NCBI GenBank assembly: GCA_910579605.1
Contig: CAJTUG010000034.1
Span: 3,325 to 10,380 of the forward strand
Direction: 5' to 3'
From: an uncultured Muribaculaceae bacterium
GTDB lineage: Bacteria; Bacteroidota; Bacteroidia; Bacteroidales; Muribaculaceae
Length of the DNA stretch: 7,056 bases
This document shows positions 1 through 6,609 of the stretch, piece after piece. Made by a program: the position numbers and the translations under genes. Below the pieces are notes generated by a model. That model saw only the letters and a program-made list of their open reading frames with translations, was not told where the DNA came from and ran no database searches. Numbering within the stretch: position 1 is the first letter of the stretch; every line of letters begins with the position of its first letter.

Positions 1-183
1 ACCTGCAGTAGTTTTACCTACATAGAAATATTGAATCCCTAAAGAACCGATCAATATAGCTAATAATGCAGCCACACCCCTGCATTTGCCATCGGGAGAG
101 CATGGTGAAAAAGGATCGTTATTGTTTTGCGGGGCGTTAAATTGCCCTTGATATTGTTGCTGAGGTGCGTTGTTGTAGCTCAT
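1..183 (-). CDS. TM2-domain membrane protein, 3' part beyond window edge
   Basis: The first 61 codons are visible, starting at the ATG at 183-181. Residues 1-25 are a hydrophilic, Gln/Asn-rich N-terminus (MSYNNAPQQQYQGQFNAPQ). A Cys/Pro stretch with C28 and C34 follows, and then the start of a typical TM2 domain from about residue 35: basic residue, AALLAILIGSLGIQYFYVGK, then TTAG. TM2 domains consist of two transmembrane helices joined by a short loop, and the pattern G-x-x-G-x-x-x-FY-x-G-K at the end of the first helix is the family signature seen here. The function of small bacterial TM2 proteins is mostly unknown. The start codon lies only 2 nt after the folE stop, so it is almost certainly cotranscribed and translationally coupled with folE. 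The second helix and the C-terminus lie outside the window. Confidence 0.85.
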   Translation of the reverse strand, partial: MSYNNAPQQQYQGQFNAPQNNNDPFSPCSPDGKCRGVAALLAILIGSLGIQYFYVGKTTAG

Positions 184-185
184 GG

Positions 186-764
186 TTATTGTTTTAGTGT
201 GTTATAAAATTCTGTTCTTAACTCTACGGAGTCTGCAAATGCTCCATTATAATGTGTTGTAACGGTAGCGCTGTGTTGTTTTTCCACGCCACGCATTTTC
301 ATACACAAATGTTCTCCAGCGCAAACTACGATTACACCTTTGGCTCCAATAGATTTACGTACTTCTTCTGCAAGTTGGCTTGTGAAACGTTCTTGAACTT
401 GAAGTCTTCGAGCATAGGCGTTAACAATGCGAGCGAGTTTGCTTAATCCAACAATTTTTCCATCGGGTATATAACCGATAGAAACTTTTCCGAAGAATGG
501 CAGTATGTGATGCTCGCACATTGAGTAGAACTCTATATCGCGTACAACAATCATTTGCGAGCCTTCATGATCGAAAAGGGCTTGTTTTATAAGCTGCGAC
601 GGGTCGGAACGGTATCCAGAAGTGAGAAACCAAAGTGCTTTAGCAGCTCGCATAGGTGTTTTAAGCAAGCCTTGTCTTTGAGAATCCTCTCCAAGGAGTT
701 TAATAATTTCCTCTATATGGCCGGCTACAGCTTCAATACGCTGGTTATCTGAAAGATTTTCCAT
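186..764 (-). CDS. folE: GTP cyclohydrolase I (type 1)
   Basis: This enzyme converts GTP to 7,8-dihydroneopterin triphosphate, the first step of folate synthesis and also a source of queuosine precursors. At 192 aa it is full length for a bacterial FolE. The Zn-binding and catalytic residues are present: C83, H85 and H86 in YSMCEHHILPFFGKV, and C154 in GEHLCMKMRGV. The substrate-pocket strand VEKQHSATVTT (about 160-170) is also intact, as is the LSKLARIV helix (about 107-114). No insertion or loss of a key residue is seen. The gene starts 5 nt after the stop of the SPOR-domain gene and ends 2 nt before the TM2 gene, which indicates one transcript. The start at 764 gives a normal N-terminus and has no close competitor. 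No promoter could be recognised directly upstream. Confidence 0.97.
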   Translation of the reverse strand: MENLSDNQRIEAVAGHIEEIIKLLGEDSQRQGLLKTPMRAAKALWFLTSGYRSDPSQLIKQALFDHEGSQMIVVRDIEFYSMCEHHILPFFGKVSIGYIPDGKIVGLSKLARIVNAYARRLQVQERFTSQLAEEVRKSIGAKGVIVVCAGEHLCMKMRGVEKQHSATVTTHYNGAFADSVELRTEFYNTLKQ

Positions 765-769
765 TAGCC

Positions 770-1270
770 TTAATCGTATATATTAATTTTATCACGGACA
801 ATTCTGAAGAATGGCGCTTGAGATGGAAAAACCACTTTAAGTTCTTCCAGAGCATTGTCTGCCTCTCCTCTGCTTCTGAAATCGCCGAGTTTCACTCGCC
901 AATATGGCGAATTAAAGGATATATAGGTGCGATATTGCGGGAATTTCTGTTGTAGCTGAGCCTTACGTTCCTGCGCTTGCGAACGAGCTGTGCGCGGATT
1001 GTTGTCGTCGAAAACCTGAATACGATAACCTGTTCGAGTGGCCGTTGCCGATGTTGTCTGTTGGTCGTCGGTATCTGAGTTCTCTTGCTGTATGGCAATA
1101 TTCCGTTGCACTTTGTCGGAAATAATTTGCGGTTGACTTACCTTAATATTTCCAGAGGAATTTATAGACTCAACAATAGACACGATGCTATCGGTTGTTT
1201 CTGCCGCCTGTGTAGACATAAATGCGGTTAAAACTGCCGACAGGATTAAAGTGCTTGCAATCCCCTTCAT
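770..1270 (-). CDS. Secreted SPOR-domain protein
   Basis: This is a 166-aa protein with an N-terminal signal peptide (K2, hydrophobic core about residues 4-18, likely cut after the STQA region near residue 22). A polar, Gln/Thr/Asp-rich linker (about 24-79) follows, then a C-terminal SPOR domain (about 81-160) beginning GYRIQVF and containing the SPYWRVKLGDF core with the alternating RSRGEADNALEEL helix. SPOR domains bind peptidoglycan lacking stem peptides, typically at septa, so a periplasmic cell-wall role is likely; the specific job is unknown. No lipobox cysteine is visible, so it is probably not a lipoprotein. It begins 58 nt after tpiA, just past a hairpin that may limit its expression, and folE follows after 5 nt. 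Confidence 0.88.
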   Translation of the reverse strand: MKGIASTLILSAVLTAFMSTQAAETTDSIVSIVESINSSGNIKVSQPQIISDKVQRNIAIQQENSDTDDQQTTSATATRTGYRIQVFDDNNPRTARSQAQERKAQLQQKFPQYRTYISFNSPYWRVKLGDFRSRGEADNALEELKVVFPSQAPFFRIVRDKINIYD

Positions 1271-1285
1271 ATAACTAAAGAAATA

Positions 1286-1314
1286 GCAACCGGTGGCTCA
1301 ATGACACCGGTTGC
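1286..1314 (-). terminator. Hairpin between tpiA and the SPOR gene (terminator or attenuator)
   Basis: This is a perfect 10-bp GC-rich stem (GCAACCGGTG at 1286-1295 pairing with CACCGGTTGC at 1305-1314) with a 9-nt loop, starting 14 nt after the tpiA stop. On the minus strand it is followed by TATTTCTTTAG, a U-rich but interrupted tail. That fits a weak intrinsic terminator that lets some transcription through to the SPOR gene, whose ATG is only 15 nt further on. An mRNA-processing or stabilising hairpin is the alternative. Confidence 0.65.
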
Positions 1315-1328
1315 CAAGGATTAAAAAA

Positions 1329-2084
1329 TTAGAATGCTTTAACAATGCCCATGAAATCGGCGCACTTGAGGGAAGCACCGCCAATGAGACCACCGTCTAC
1401 GTCGGGTTTAGCGAACAATTCGGCTGCATTAGAAGGTTTGCAGCTGCCGCCATATAGGATAGAGGTGTTATCGGCTACTTCTTTACCGTATTTTTCGGAA
1501 ATTGTAGCGCGAATATGAGCATGCATGTCTTCTGCTTGATCGGCAGTGGCGGTTTTTCCTGTACCGATTGCCCAAACAGGTTCGTATGCAATGATTACTT
1601 TACCGAAATCTTCTGCTGAGAGGTTGAAGAGACCGTCTTGGAGTTGGTTTGCAACGATTGTGTTGTAGGTTCCGTTTTCGCGTTCTTCAAGCACTTCACC
1701 TATGCAGAAAATAGGAGTCAGATTGTTTTCGAGGGCAAGTGCAACTTTTTCGCGGAGGGTTTCGGCTGTTTCACCGTAGTATTGGCGACGTTCTGAGTGC
1801 CCGAGTATAACATATTTTGCGCCGGTAGAAGCTACCATGGGTGCTGAAACTTCGCCGGTATATGCACCGGATTTGTGATCGGCGCAGTTTTCGGCACCGA
1901 GACCCAAGATGCTTTGATCAATAACATCAGCAACTGGAGCAAGGTGTGTGAAAGGGACGCAGATTACAACGTCGCAATTAGCTTTGTCTGCCTTGAGGGC
2001 TTCGTTAACTTCTTTGGCAAGGGCAACACCTTCTTGAAGAGTGGTGTTCATCTTCCAGTTGCCGGCAACGATATTTTTTCTCAT
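1329..2084 (-). CDS. tpiA: Triose-phosphate isomerase
   Basis: This cytoplasmic TIM-barrel enzyme interconverts dihydroxyacetone phosphate and glyceraldehyde 3-phosphate in glycolysis and gluconeogenesis. It is 251 aa, the usual length. All active-site elements are present: N9 and K11 in GNWKMN, H96 in ILGHSERR, and the catalytic base E168 in AYEPVWAIGTGKTA, which includes the mobile loop 6. Phosphate-binding YGGSCKPSNA (about 211-220) and IGGASL (about 234-239) follow. The Cys after YGGS, in place of the common Val, is to my knowledge normal in Bacteroidetes relatives. The gene lies 42 nt after the membrane-protein gene, and a Bacteroidetes-type -7 element in that gap suggests its own promoter. 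Confidence 0.98.
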   Translation of the reverse strand: MRKNIVAGNWKMNTTLQEGVALAKEVNEALKADKANCDVVICVPFTHLAPVADVIDQSILGLGAENCADHKSGAYTGEVSAPMVASTGAKYVILGHSERRQYYGETAETLREKVALALENNLTPIFCIGEVLEERENGTYNTIVANQLQDGLFNLSAEDFGKVIIAYEPVWAIGTGKTATADQAEDMHAHIRATISEKYGKEVADNTSILYGGSCKPSNAAELFAKPDVDGGLIGGASLKCADFMGIVKAF

Positions 2085-2121
2085 TTTTTTAATGTTAATA
2101 TATGTAGTTCTTATTGATGTG

Positions 2122-2129
2122 CAAAGTTA
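2122..2129 (-). promoter_or_regulatory. Probable -7 element of a tpiA promoter
   Basis: On the minus strand this reads TAACTTTG followed by C, a full match to the Bacteroidetes -7 consensus TAnnTTTG. It lies 37 nt before the tpiA ATG, so the predicted leader is about 25-30 nt. No convincing TTTG is found 19-21 nt upstream, so only half of the promoter is supported. The first three bases of the element are the TAA stop of the upstream gene. Confidence 0.55.
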
Positions 2130-3392
2130 CGAATTTTTTATGGAATTACGCGTCATGGCCAAGCGTAAGATTTTAGGAGACAAACCTAAAAAATAGATAA
2201 TAATCATAGCAGCCAGGTACAAGCCCCATAATATGGCATGCAAGCGACCATCGTCTATGGCGGAAATATTACTTAATGTATTTCCAGATGAATCTCGAGT
2301 CAAATCCACATCAAGGGATGCTAATGTGCGTTTCCATGCAATAATGCCTTCTTTAGTATATACTACTGCGGCATCACCACGAGCAAGTTCTTTGAGTGAT
2401 GTGTCTTCGGCATAATAAACAGGAAAACGCGGACGCACAAGTTCTTTCCAATTTTCGACAGCTTGGTCATTGCCGGCAACTACAGCAACCATGTCGACAT
2501 TTCGGGATTTAAGATAATCGGCCAAATCGTTTATGAAATGGGCTCTTGACAAAAATTGTATTCCCGGATCTATGATCAAGAGATATAAACAATCTTTTGG
2601 CGATATTGCAAGATCGGCAGATACGTCGTCGCCGTTTTCGTCGTATACTGCGATTTGGCGTGAATCATCGGATAAGTTTTCTGATGAAATAAATGTCCAT
2701 GTACTGTCGGGAAGCTGGTCTAATTTAAAAGATTTTGAAAGTCCATCTTTTTCATATATGAAAAGCAAATTGTCGTCTTCTTCGATCTCCTGACCATCGG
2801 GACGGAAAATTTGGGTACTAATTTCAAAAGGACGGAAATCCATGATTGGCTGTATGTTGTACCCGATAATGGCCAAAAACAGAGGGAATGCTATGCTCAC
2901 AGTTGCAACAAGCCATTGAATGGCAGCAGGGAACAAGCCTTTTACTACTCTATTGCGATAAATCAAATAAACAATCAGGGCAGATATTACGACGTTTTTC
3001 CAAAATGTCGTCCAATTATCAAGTATTAAGAAATCTCCGAAACAGCCACAATCGCTGACCGGACTGGCCAATGCAATATAAAGCGTAAGAGGCAACATGA
3101 AAAACATCATTGCTGCGGCAACCCATACGGCAAGGCGCTTGAAACACCCTGTGGCGATGTGGGCACCAGTTGAAAATTCAACTACAGCGAGGGCTACACA
3201 TCCAGTTAGAGTTATCTCGCGAGGGACGTCAAAGTTCCAAACAGCAAGGTATTCTTCTACTTTATATATAAAGCCCCATGGGTCTATGGCTTTAGCCCAC
3301 CCGGAAATAATGAATGTAATACCGATGGCAATCCGCGCTGCCCAAACTGCCGAAAGACGAAATCGCAGTTTATTTTTCAGATTCAGCTTCAT
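2127..3392 (-). CDS. DoxX/MauE-like membrane protein (BT_3928-type)
   Basis: This is a 421-aa integral membrane protein. Hydrophobic segments lie near residues 16-34, 60-80, 88-110, 130-147, 156-178 and 383-406, giving a DoxX/MauE-like N-terminal bundle, a polar region (about 180-380) and a C-terminal anchor. DCGCFGD (114-120, with C115 and C117) is a conserved motif of MauE/DoxX-type proteins and suggests thiol or quinone redox chemistry. The middle region has a strand-helix pattern (CLYLLIIDPG ... LADYLKSRNVDMVAVVAG ... FPVYYAED ... GDAAVVYTKEGIIAWKR) that looks like a thioredoxin-like fold without a CXXC pair. This resembles the family NCBI names after BT_3928 of B. thetaiotaomicron; that name is from memory. 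The true substrate is unknown. Its start overlaps the DUF1599 gene by 23 nt, a sign of translational coupling. Confidence 0.82.
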   Translation of the reverse strand: MKLNLKNKLRFRLSAVWAARIAIGITFIISGWAKAIDPWGFIYKVEEYLAVWNFDVPREITLTGCVALAVVEFSTGAHIATGCFKRLAVWVAAAMMFFMLPLTLYIALASPVSDCGCFGDFLILDNWTTFWKNVVISALIVYLIYRNRVVKGLFPAAIQWLVATVSIAFPLFLAIIGYNIQPIMDFRPFEISTQIFRPDGQEIEEDDNLLFIYEKDGLSKSFKLDQLPDSTWTFISSENLSDDSRQIAVYDENGDDVSADLAISPKDCLYLLIIDPGIQFLSRAHFINDLADYLKSRNVDMVAVVAGNDQAVENWKELVRPRFPVYYAEDTSLKELARGDAAVVYTKEGIIAWKRTLASLDVDLTRDSSGNTLSNISAIDDGRLHAILWGLYLAAMIIIYFLGLSPKILRLAMTRNSIKNS

Positions 3393-3936
3393 CTGTAAGC
3401 TTTATTATACCGAAACATGAATAGTTAATCATGTCAAAGTAGTTTGCATCTATTCCTTCCGAAACTTTCGTTAATCCTTCATGATCTTCAATTTCTTTTG
3501 TTCTTTCAATTTTAGCGAGGATTAAATCTACATAGGAAAGGACACGCATACCACGCCAAGCTTCGTCGTAATCATGATTTTTCTTAATCATGAGTTCGCG
3601 TGCTTGTGTTGCAACGCTATCGTATAAGGCAAGGGCTTCTGATGAGGCCATGTCTTTATGGTCGGAAAAACCATATCGGAGTTGAATAATGCCTATTATC
3701 CCATAGTTTACGATGGCGATGAATTCTGGCAATATGCCCTCTCCTACCGCAGAATGCCCTTTTATTTGCAAGCTTCTTATCCGTTTGGCTTTGATAAACA
3801 GCTGGTCTGTAATCGCTTGAGGGCGCATAATTCTCCAAGATGGCCCATAGTCACCTAATTTAGCCTCAAAAATCCTGCGACACTCAGCAAGAGCTTTATC
3901 AAACTGACGAGCCGTTTTATCTTCGTGCTTATTCAT
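3370..3936 (-). CDS. DUF1599 protein with two tandem copies of the domain
   Basis: This 188-aa soluble, mostly helical protein matches DUF1599, also called nucleotide modification associated domain 1. The domain appears twice. Copy one (about residues 12-90) has KLGDYGPSWRIMRP, then FIKAKRIRSLQ and NYGIIGIIQL. Copy two (about 108-182) has KNHDYDEAWRGMRV, then LAKIERTKEI and NYSCFGIIKL. The repeated DY-x-x-x-W-R-x-M-R and the acidic/basic helix that follows suggest a MazG-like all-alpha nucleotide-binding fold. That is inference from the family name and pattern, and no reaction is established. The gene begins 3 nt after the lon stop and overlaps the DoxX/MauE-like gene, so it belongs to the same transcript. 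No signal peptide is seen. Confidence 0.85.
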   Translation of the reverse strand: MNKHEDKTARQFDKALAECRRIFEAKLGDYGPSWRIMRPQAITDQLFIKAKRIRSLQIKGHSAVGEGILPEFIAIVNYGIIGIIQLRYGFSDHKDMASSEALALYDSVATQARELMIKKNHDYDEAWRGMRVLSYVDLILAKIERTKEIEDHEGLTKVSEGIDANYFDMINYSCFGIIKLTDEAESEK

Positions 3937-3939
3937 GGT

Positions 3940-4692
3940 TTAAAATTTTACAGGATTAACGACCGGTTGGTCTGTGATTGCAATTTCCATAACTTGGTCT
4001 ACAGTATCTGCATAGTGGAACTCTAATCCGTTGACATATGCCTCTGGCATGTCGTCGATATCACGTTTATTCTTAGCCGGGAGTATAATTTGGCTAATAC
4101 CAGCTCTTTTGGCTGCAAGGATTTTTTCTTTAACACCACCAATTGGCAGAACACGGCCTCTCAACGTTATTTCGCCAGTCATGGCAAGACGAGGAGCGAC
4201 GCGTTTTTGAGTTAGCAAAGAGACAATTGATGTTGCGATAGTGATGCCAGCTGAAGGTCCGTCTTTTGGCACGGCCCCTTCCGGGAAATGCACATGAATT
4301 GTATTACGGTCAAAAATGGCGGGATCTATTCCTAATTTTGAAGAATTTGCTTTAACCCATTCATAAGCAATAGAAGCCGATTCTTTCATTACGTCTCCAA
4401 GATTACCTGTCACGGTAAGACGGCCATCTTTAGAAGGTGTAGCGACACTTTCTGCAAGTAGAATGGCTCCTCCAACTTGAGTCCAAGCAAGGCCTGTAAC
4501 CACACCAGCGAGGTCGTTACCTTCATATGAATCATCTTGGAAAGGAGCGAGTCCTAAGAAATCATAAAGATGTTCCGGTAAAATATTGTGGATTATTTCT
4601 TTTTCTTCGGCAAGTTTAAGAACTATTTTACGGCATATTTTAGCAATTTGCTTTTCCAGTCCTCTAACTCCACTTTCGGAGGTATACCCAGA
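3940..4692 (-). CDS. lon: Lon C-terminal protease part (separate frame)
   Basis: This frame begins, in the sense of matching Lon, with SGYTSESGVRGLEKQIAK and stays open to the stop at 3940. Its sensor 2 arginine is in SGVRGLEK. The proteolytic domain carries the catalytic Ser in PKDGPSAG and the catalytic Lys, the second Lys of GGVKEK, 43 residues later as in E. coli Lon (S679/K722). TGEITLRGRVLPIGG is intact. There is no ATG near the frame start; the first plausible initiator is GTG at 4503, inside VVTGLAWT, which would give a 187-aa piece without the AAA+ part. It is probably not made as an independent protein. DUF1599 starts 3 nt after the stop. Confidence 0.8.
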   Translation of the reverse strand, partial: SGYTSESGVRGLEKQIAKICRKIVLKLAEEKEIIHNILPEHLYDFLGLAPFQDDSYEGNDLAGVVTGLAWTQVGGAILLAESVATPSKDGRLTVTGNLGDVMKESASIAYEWVKANSSKLGIDPAIFDRNTIHVHFPEGAVPKDGPSAGITIATSIVSLLTQKRVAPRLAMTGEITLRGRVLPIGGVKEKILAAKRAGISQIILPAKNKRDIDDMPEAYVNGLEFHYADTVDQVMEIAITDQPVVNPVKF

Positions 4693-6349
4693 TATAATTG
4701 AGTGTATCGTCGGTTAGTTCAAATAGAGATTCGTCGAGGTTGTGCTCTTTCATTGCCCTTGGGATGAGGTGTCTCTTGGCAATTTCAATTTTTTCCTCTA
4801 ATAAGTATCCACTTATATCAATTATTTCCATTCTGTCCAACAATGGTTTGGGAACAGTGGAAAGTGTATTGGCTGTTGCGATGAAGAGGACATGCGAAAG
4901 GTCAAAATCCACATCGACATAATTGTCGTGGAAATGGCAGTTTTGCTCAGGATCCAGCACTTCAAGCAATGCGGCTGAAGGATCGCCTTTATAGTCGGCC
5001 CCGATCTTATCAATTTCATCGAGTATCAACACAGGGTCCATTGCTTTTACTCTCTTGATAGCATCTATAATACGCCCAGGCATCGCTCCGATATATGTTC
5101 TGCGATGACCTCTTATCTCGGCTTCATCGTGGAGACCACCGAACGATACACGCCCATACTCTCGTTTTAAGGCTTTTGCAACCGAACGCCCTATCGAAGT
5201 CTTGCCTACACCAGGAGCGCCAACAAGACAAATTATAGGAGCTTTCCCATCTGGGATACGCATGAGCAGCGCTAATTGCTCTATTATGCGATCTTTAACT
5301 TTTTCTAAGCCATAATGGTCTTCTTCAAGTATTGCAGCAGCTTCGGCCAAATTTGTATGTTCGGCTTTGAATATACCCCAAGGTAAATTCACCAATGTTT
5401 CAAGATATGAATATTGAACTGCATAATCTGGCGAAGACGGGTTATAACGGCGTAATTTCTCTGCTTCACGGTGGAATGTTTCAAGCACATGTGCAGGCAT
5501 GAGAGAGGCGTCGGCTTTTTCTATGAGTCTATCAATTTCTTCGGCATCGTCACCATAAAGACGCTCGCGAATTGCTTCCATTTGCTGCTGGAGGAATGCG
5601 TTCTGTTGGTTCTCGTCCATGCTTCGGCGAGCTCTGCGAGATATTTCATCGGTCAATTTTATGCGTTCTTCAAAAAGATTGACCTGCATCAACAGCTTGA
5701 ATGCCCTTCCCATCAAAGTAGGCTCAGCCAGCATTTCCACTTTTTCTTCGTTTTCAAAAGGAAGATTTGTAGCCAAAAAATGCACCAAATCAACATCTGA
5801 CACAATGTTGACAATTGAAGTTAGCAGTCCGTGGGGGTCGCCTCCCATACGGAGTGCCCTTTCTGTTGTTTCACGAATTTGGCGTACGACCTCTTTGAAT
5901 TCGGCTTCGTTGGGCTTGCGGTCGCCAAGTGGTTTAACCTTCAAAAAATTGTCGTTTTGCGACATTTCTGAACCTTTTCCCATCACACGGAATCGGCCTC
6001 TTGAACGAACTAATGCAACAGGCGAGGAATCGGGCCGTTGTATTATCTTTAAAACGTCTGCAAAAGTTCCATATCTATTCAAACCCGAAGGGAATGTTGG
6101 ATTGTCTTCTTCAGGATTGATCTGGCAAACTACCCCAATAGGAGTCATATTGTCGGCTGCCTTTTGCGCCACTTGCTGCGACACTTCCCTGGCCAGTTCA
6201 AAAGAGACTGTCATGCCCGGGAAAAGCACCAAATTACGAGTTGCAAGAATCGGCAGGTTATTGAGGTCGGGCTCGGCTGTGTATTTAGACAAATCTATTT
6301 CCATTTGTTCTACGCCGGCCATCCGGTCGCTATCTTTTTTATTGTCCAT
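4664..6349 (-). CDS. lon: Lon N-terminal and AAA+ part (561 aa, truncated)
   Basis: This frame has the LON substrate-binding domain (about residues 32-235, from LPILATRNLVLFPGM), a coiled-coil linker (about 236-300) with NAFLQQQMEAIRERL, and the AAA+ module. Walker A is GAPGVGKT (377-384), Walker B is LILDEIDK (441-448), sensor 1 is N494 in FIATANT, and the arginine-finger candidate is R506 in LLDRMEI. The last nine residues (WVYLRKWS and just before) are out-of-frame. A product of this length would lack sensor 2 and the whole protease domain, so at best it could be an unfolding or substrate-binding remnant. The ATG at 6349 gives a hydrophilic MDNKKDSDRM start typical of relatives. Confidence 0.85.
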   Translation of the reverse strand: MDNKKDSDRMAGVEQMEIDLSKYTAEPDLNNLPILATRNLVLFPGMTVSFELAREVSQQVAQKAADNMTPIGVVCQINPEEDNPTFPSGLNRYGTFADVLKIIQRPDSSPVALVRSRGRFRVMGKGSEMSQNDNFLKVKPLGDRKPNEAEFKEVVRQIRETTERALRMGGDPHGLLTSIVNIVSDVDLVHFLATNLPFENEEKVEMLAEPTLMGRAFKLLMQVNLFEERIKLTDEISRRARRSMDENQQNAFLQQQMEAIRERLYGDDAEEIDRLIEKADASLMPAHVLETFHREAEKLRRYNPSSPDYAVQYSYLETLVNLPWGIFKAEHTNLAEAAAILEEDHYGLEKVKDRIIEQLALLMRIPDGKAPIICLVGAPGVGKTSIGRSVAKALKREYGRVSFGGLHDEAEIRGHRRTYIGAMPGRIIDAIKRVKAMDPVLILDEIDKIGADYKGDPSAALLEVLDPEQNCHFHDNYVDVDFDLSHVLFIATANTLSTVPKPLLDRMEIIDISGYLLEEKIEIAKRHLIPRAMKEHNLDESLFELTDDTLNYIWVYLRKWS

Positions 6350-6422
6350 CTATAGCAATAAACGTTCTGTTTCTAAATTCAGCCCCAAAATTACAAAAAA
6401 AGTCTCACACCATTGCTATAGA
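6349..6422. repeat. 11-bp inverted repeat flanking the presumed lon promoter
   Basis: TCTATAGCAAT at 6349-6359 is the exact reverse complement of ATTGCTATAGA at 6412-6422, with 52 bp between. The left arm runs into the A of the lon ATG. The possible -7 element for lon (6386-6393) is between the arms. Possible roles are paired binding sites for a regulator or ends of a small invertible segment; a chance match of this length is not excluded. Confidence 0.5.
6386..6393 (-). promoter_or_regulatory. lon: Possible -7 element for lon
   Basis: On the minus strand this reads TAATTTTG, matching TAnnTTTG, and it lies 37 nt upstream of the lon ATG, the same distance as the tpiA element. No TTTG is found at 19-21 bp upstream; the nearest is about 29 bp away. 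The call therefore rests on the -7 match and position only. Confidence 0.35.
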
Positions 6423-6533
6423 CAAACCACAAAGTTGAATTGATGTGAAACATGCTCAGATTACGCCAACACGAGCAAAATGAATACAAGGAAAGGTGTT
6501 AATATTAAATATTGTTAATTAAGTTGAGGCAAT

Positions 6534-6564
6534 TTTGACTTTTTGTTATTGTTTATTATATTTG
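6534..6564 (+). promoter_or_regulatory. Bacteroidetes-type promoter for the nrdJ-like gene
   Basis: TTTG at 6534-6537 (within TTTTGAC) is followed after exactly 19 bp by TATATTTG at 6557-6564, a full match to the TTTG / TAnnTTTG promoter pair of Bacteroidetes. Transcription would start near 6570, giving a leader of about 270 nt before the nrdJ-like ATG. A weaker one-mismatch -7 (TTAGTTTG, 6774-6781) lies closer to the gene but has no upstream partner. Confidence 0.7.
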
Positions 6565-6609
6565 TCGTGCAAATTGACATTTTGTTTATAGGGTTGCTTT
6601 ACTGTCTTT

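Larger units (their letters stand above)
3940..6349 (-). pseudogene. lon: ATP-dependent Lon protease, disrupted by a frameshift
   Basis: Together the two frames cover about 803 codons, close to the size of a Bacteroidetes Lon, the cytoplasmic AAA+ serine protease that degrades misfolded and regulatory proteins. All domains are represented in order: N-terminal substrate-binding domain, AAA+ module and Ser-Lys protease domain. The frame breaks after ...DDTLNYI, near 4690-4700. The original text was probably LNYIISGYTSESGVRGLEKQ, which requires 5 more nucleotides; one unit of an ATTAT tandem repeat appears to be missing. As read, translation stops at 4664. The rest is well conserved with no other stop, so the lesion is recent or an assembly/sequencing error. 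lon is first in the minus-strand gene run. Confidence 0.85.

Noticed and set aside
252..752. Plus-strand open frames at 252-446 and 555-752
   Set aside because: They lie opposite folE, which is fully conserved, and have no recognisable features.
2811..3420. Plus-strand open frames at 2811-3029 and 3097-3420
   Set aside because: They are antisense to the membrane-protein gene, whose helices and DCGCFGD motif are clear on the other strand.
4664..4700. Programmed ribosomal frameshift in lon
   Set aside because: There is no slippery heptamer, and a +1 shift would still delete two conserved residues (II); a 5-nt repeat loss explains the sequence fully.
5619..6443. 274-codon open frame on the plus strand, antisense to lon
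   Set aside because: It lies opposite a clearly conserved Lon coding sequence and the translation is Ser/Arg-rich without domain features; it is a by-product of lon codon use.
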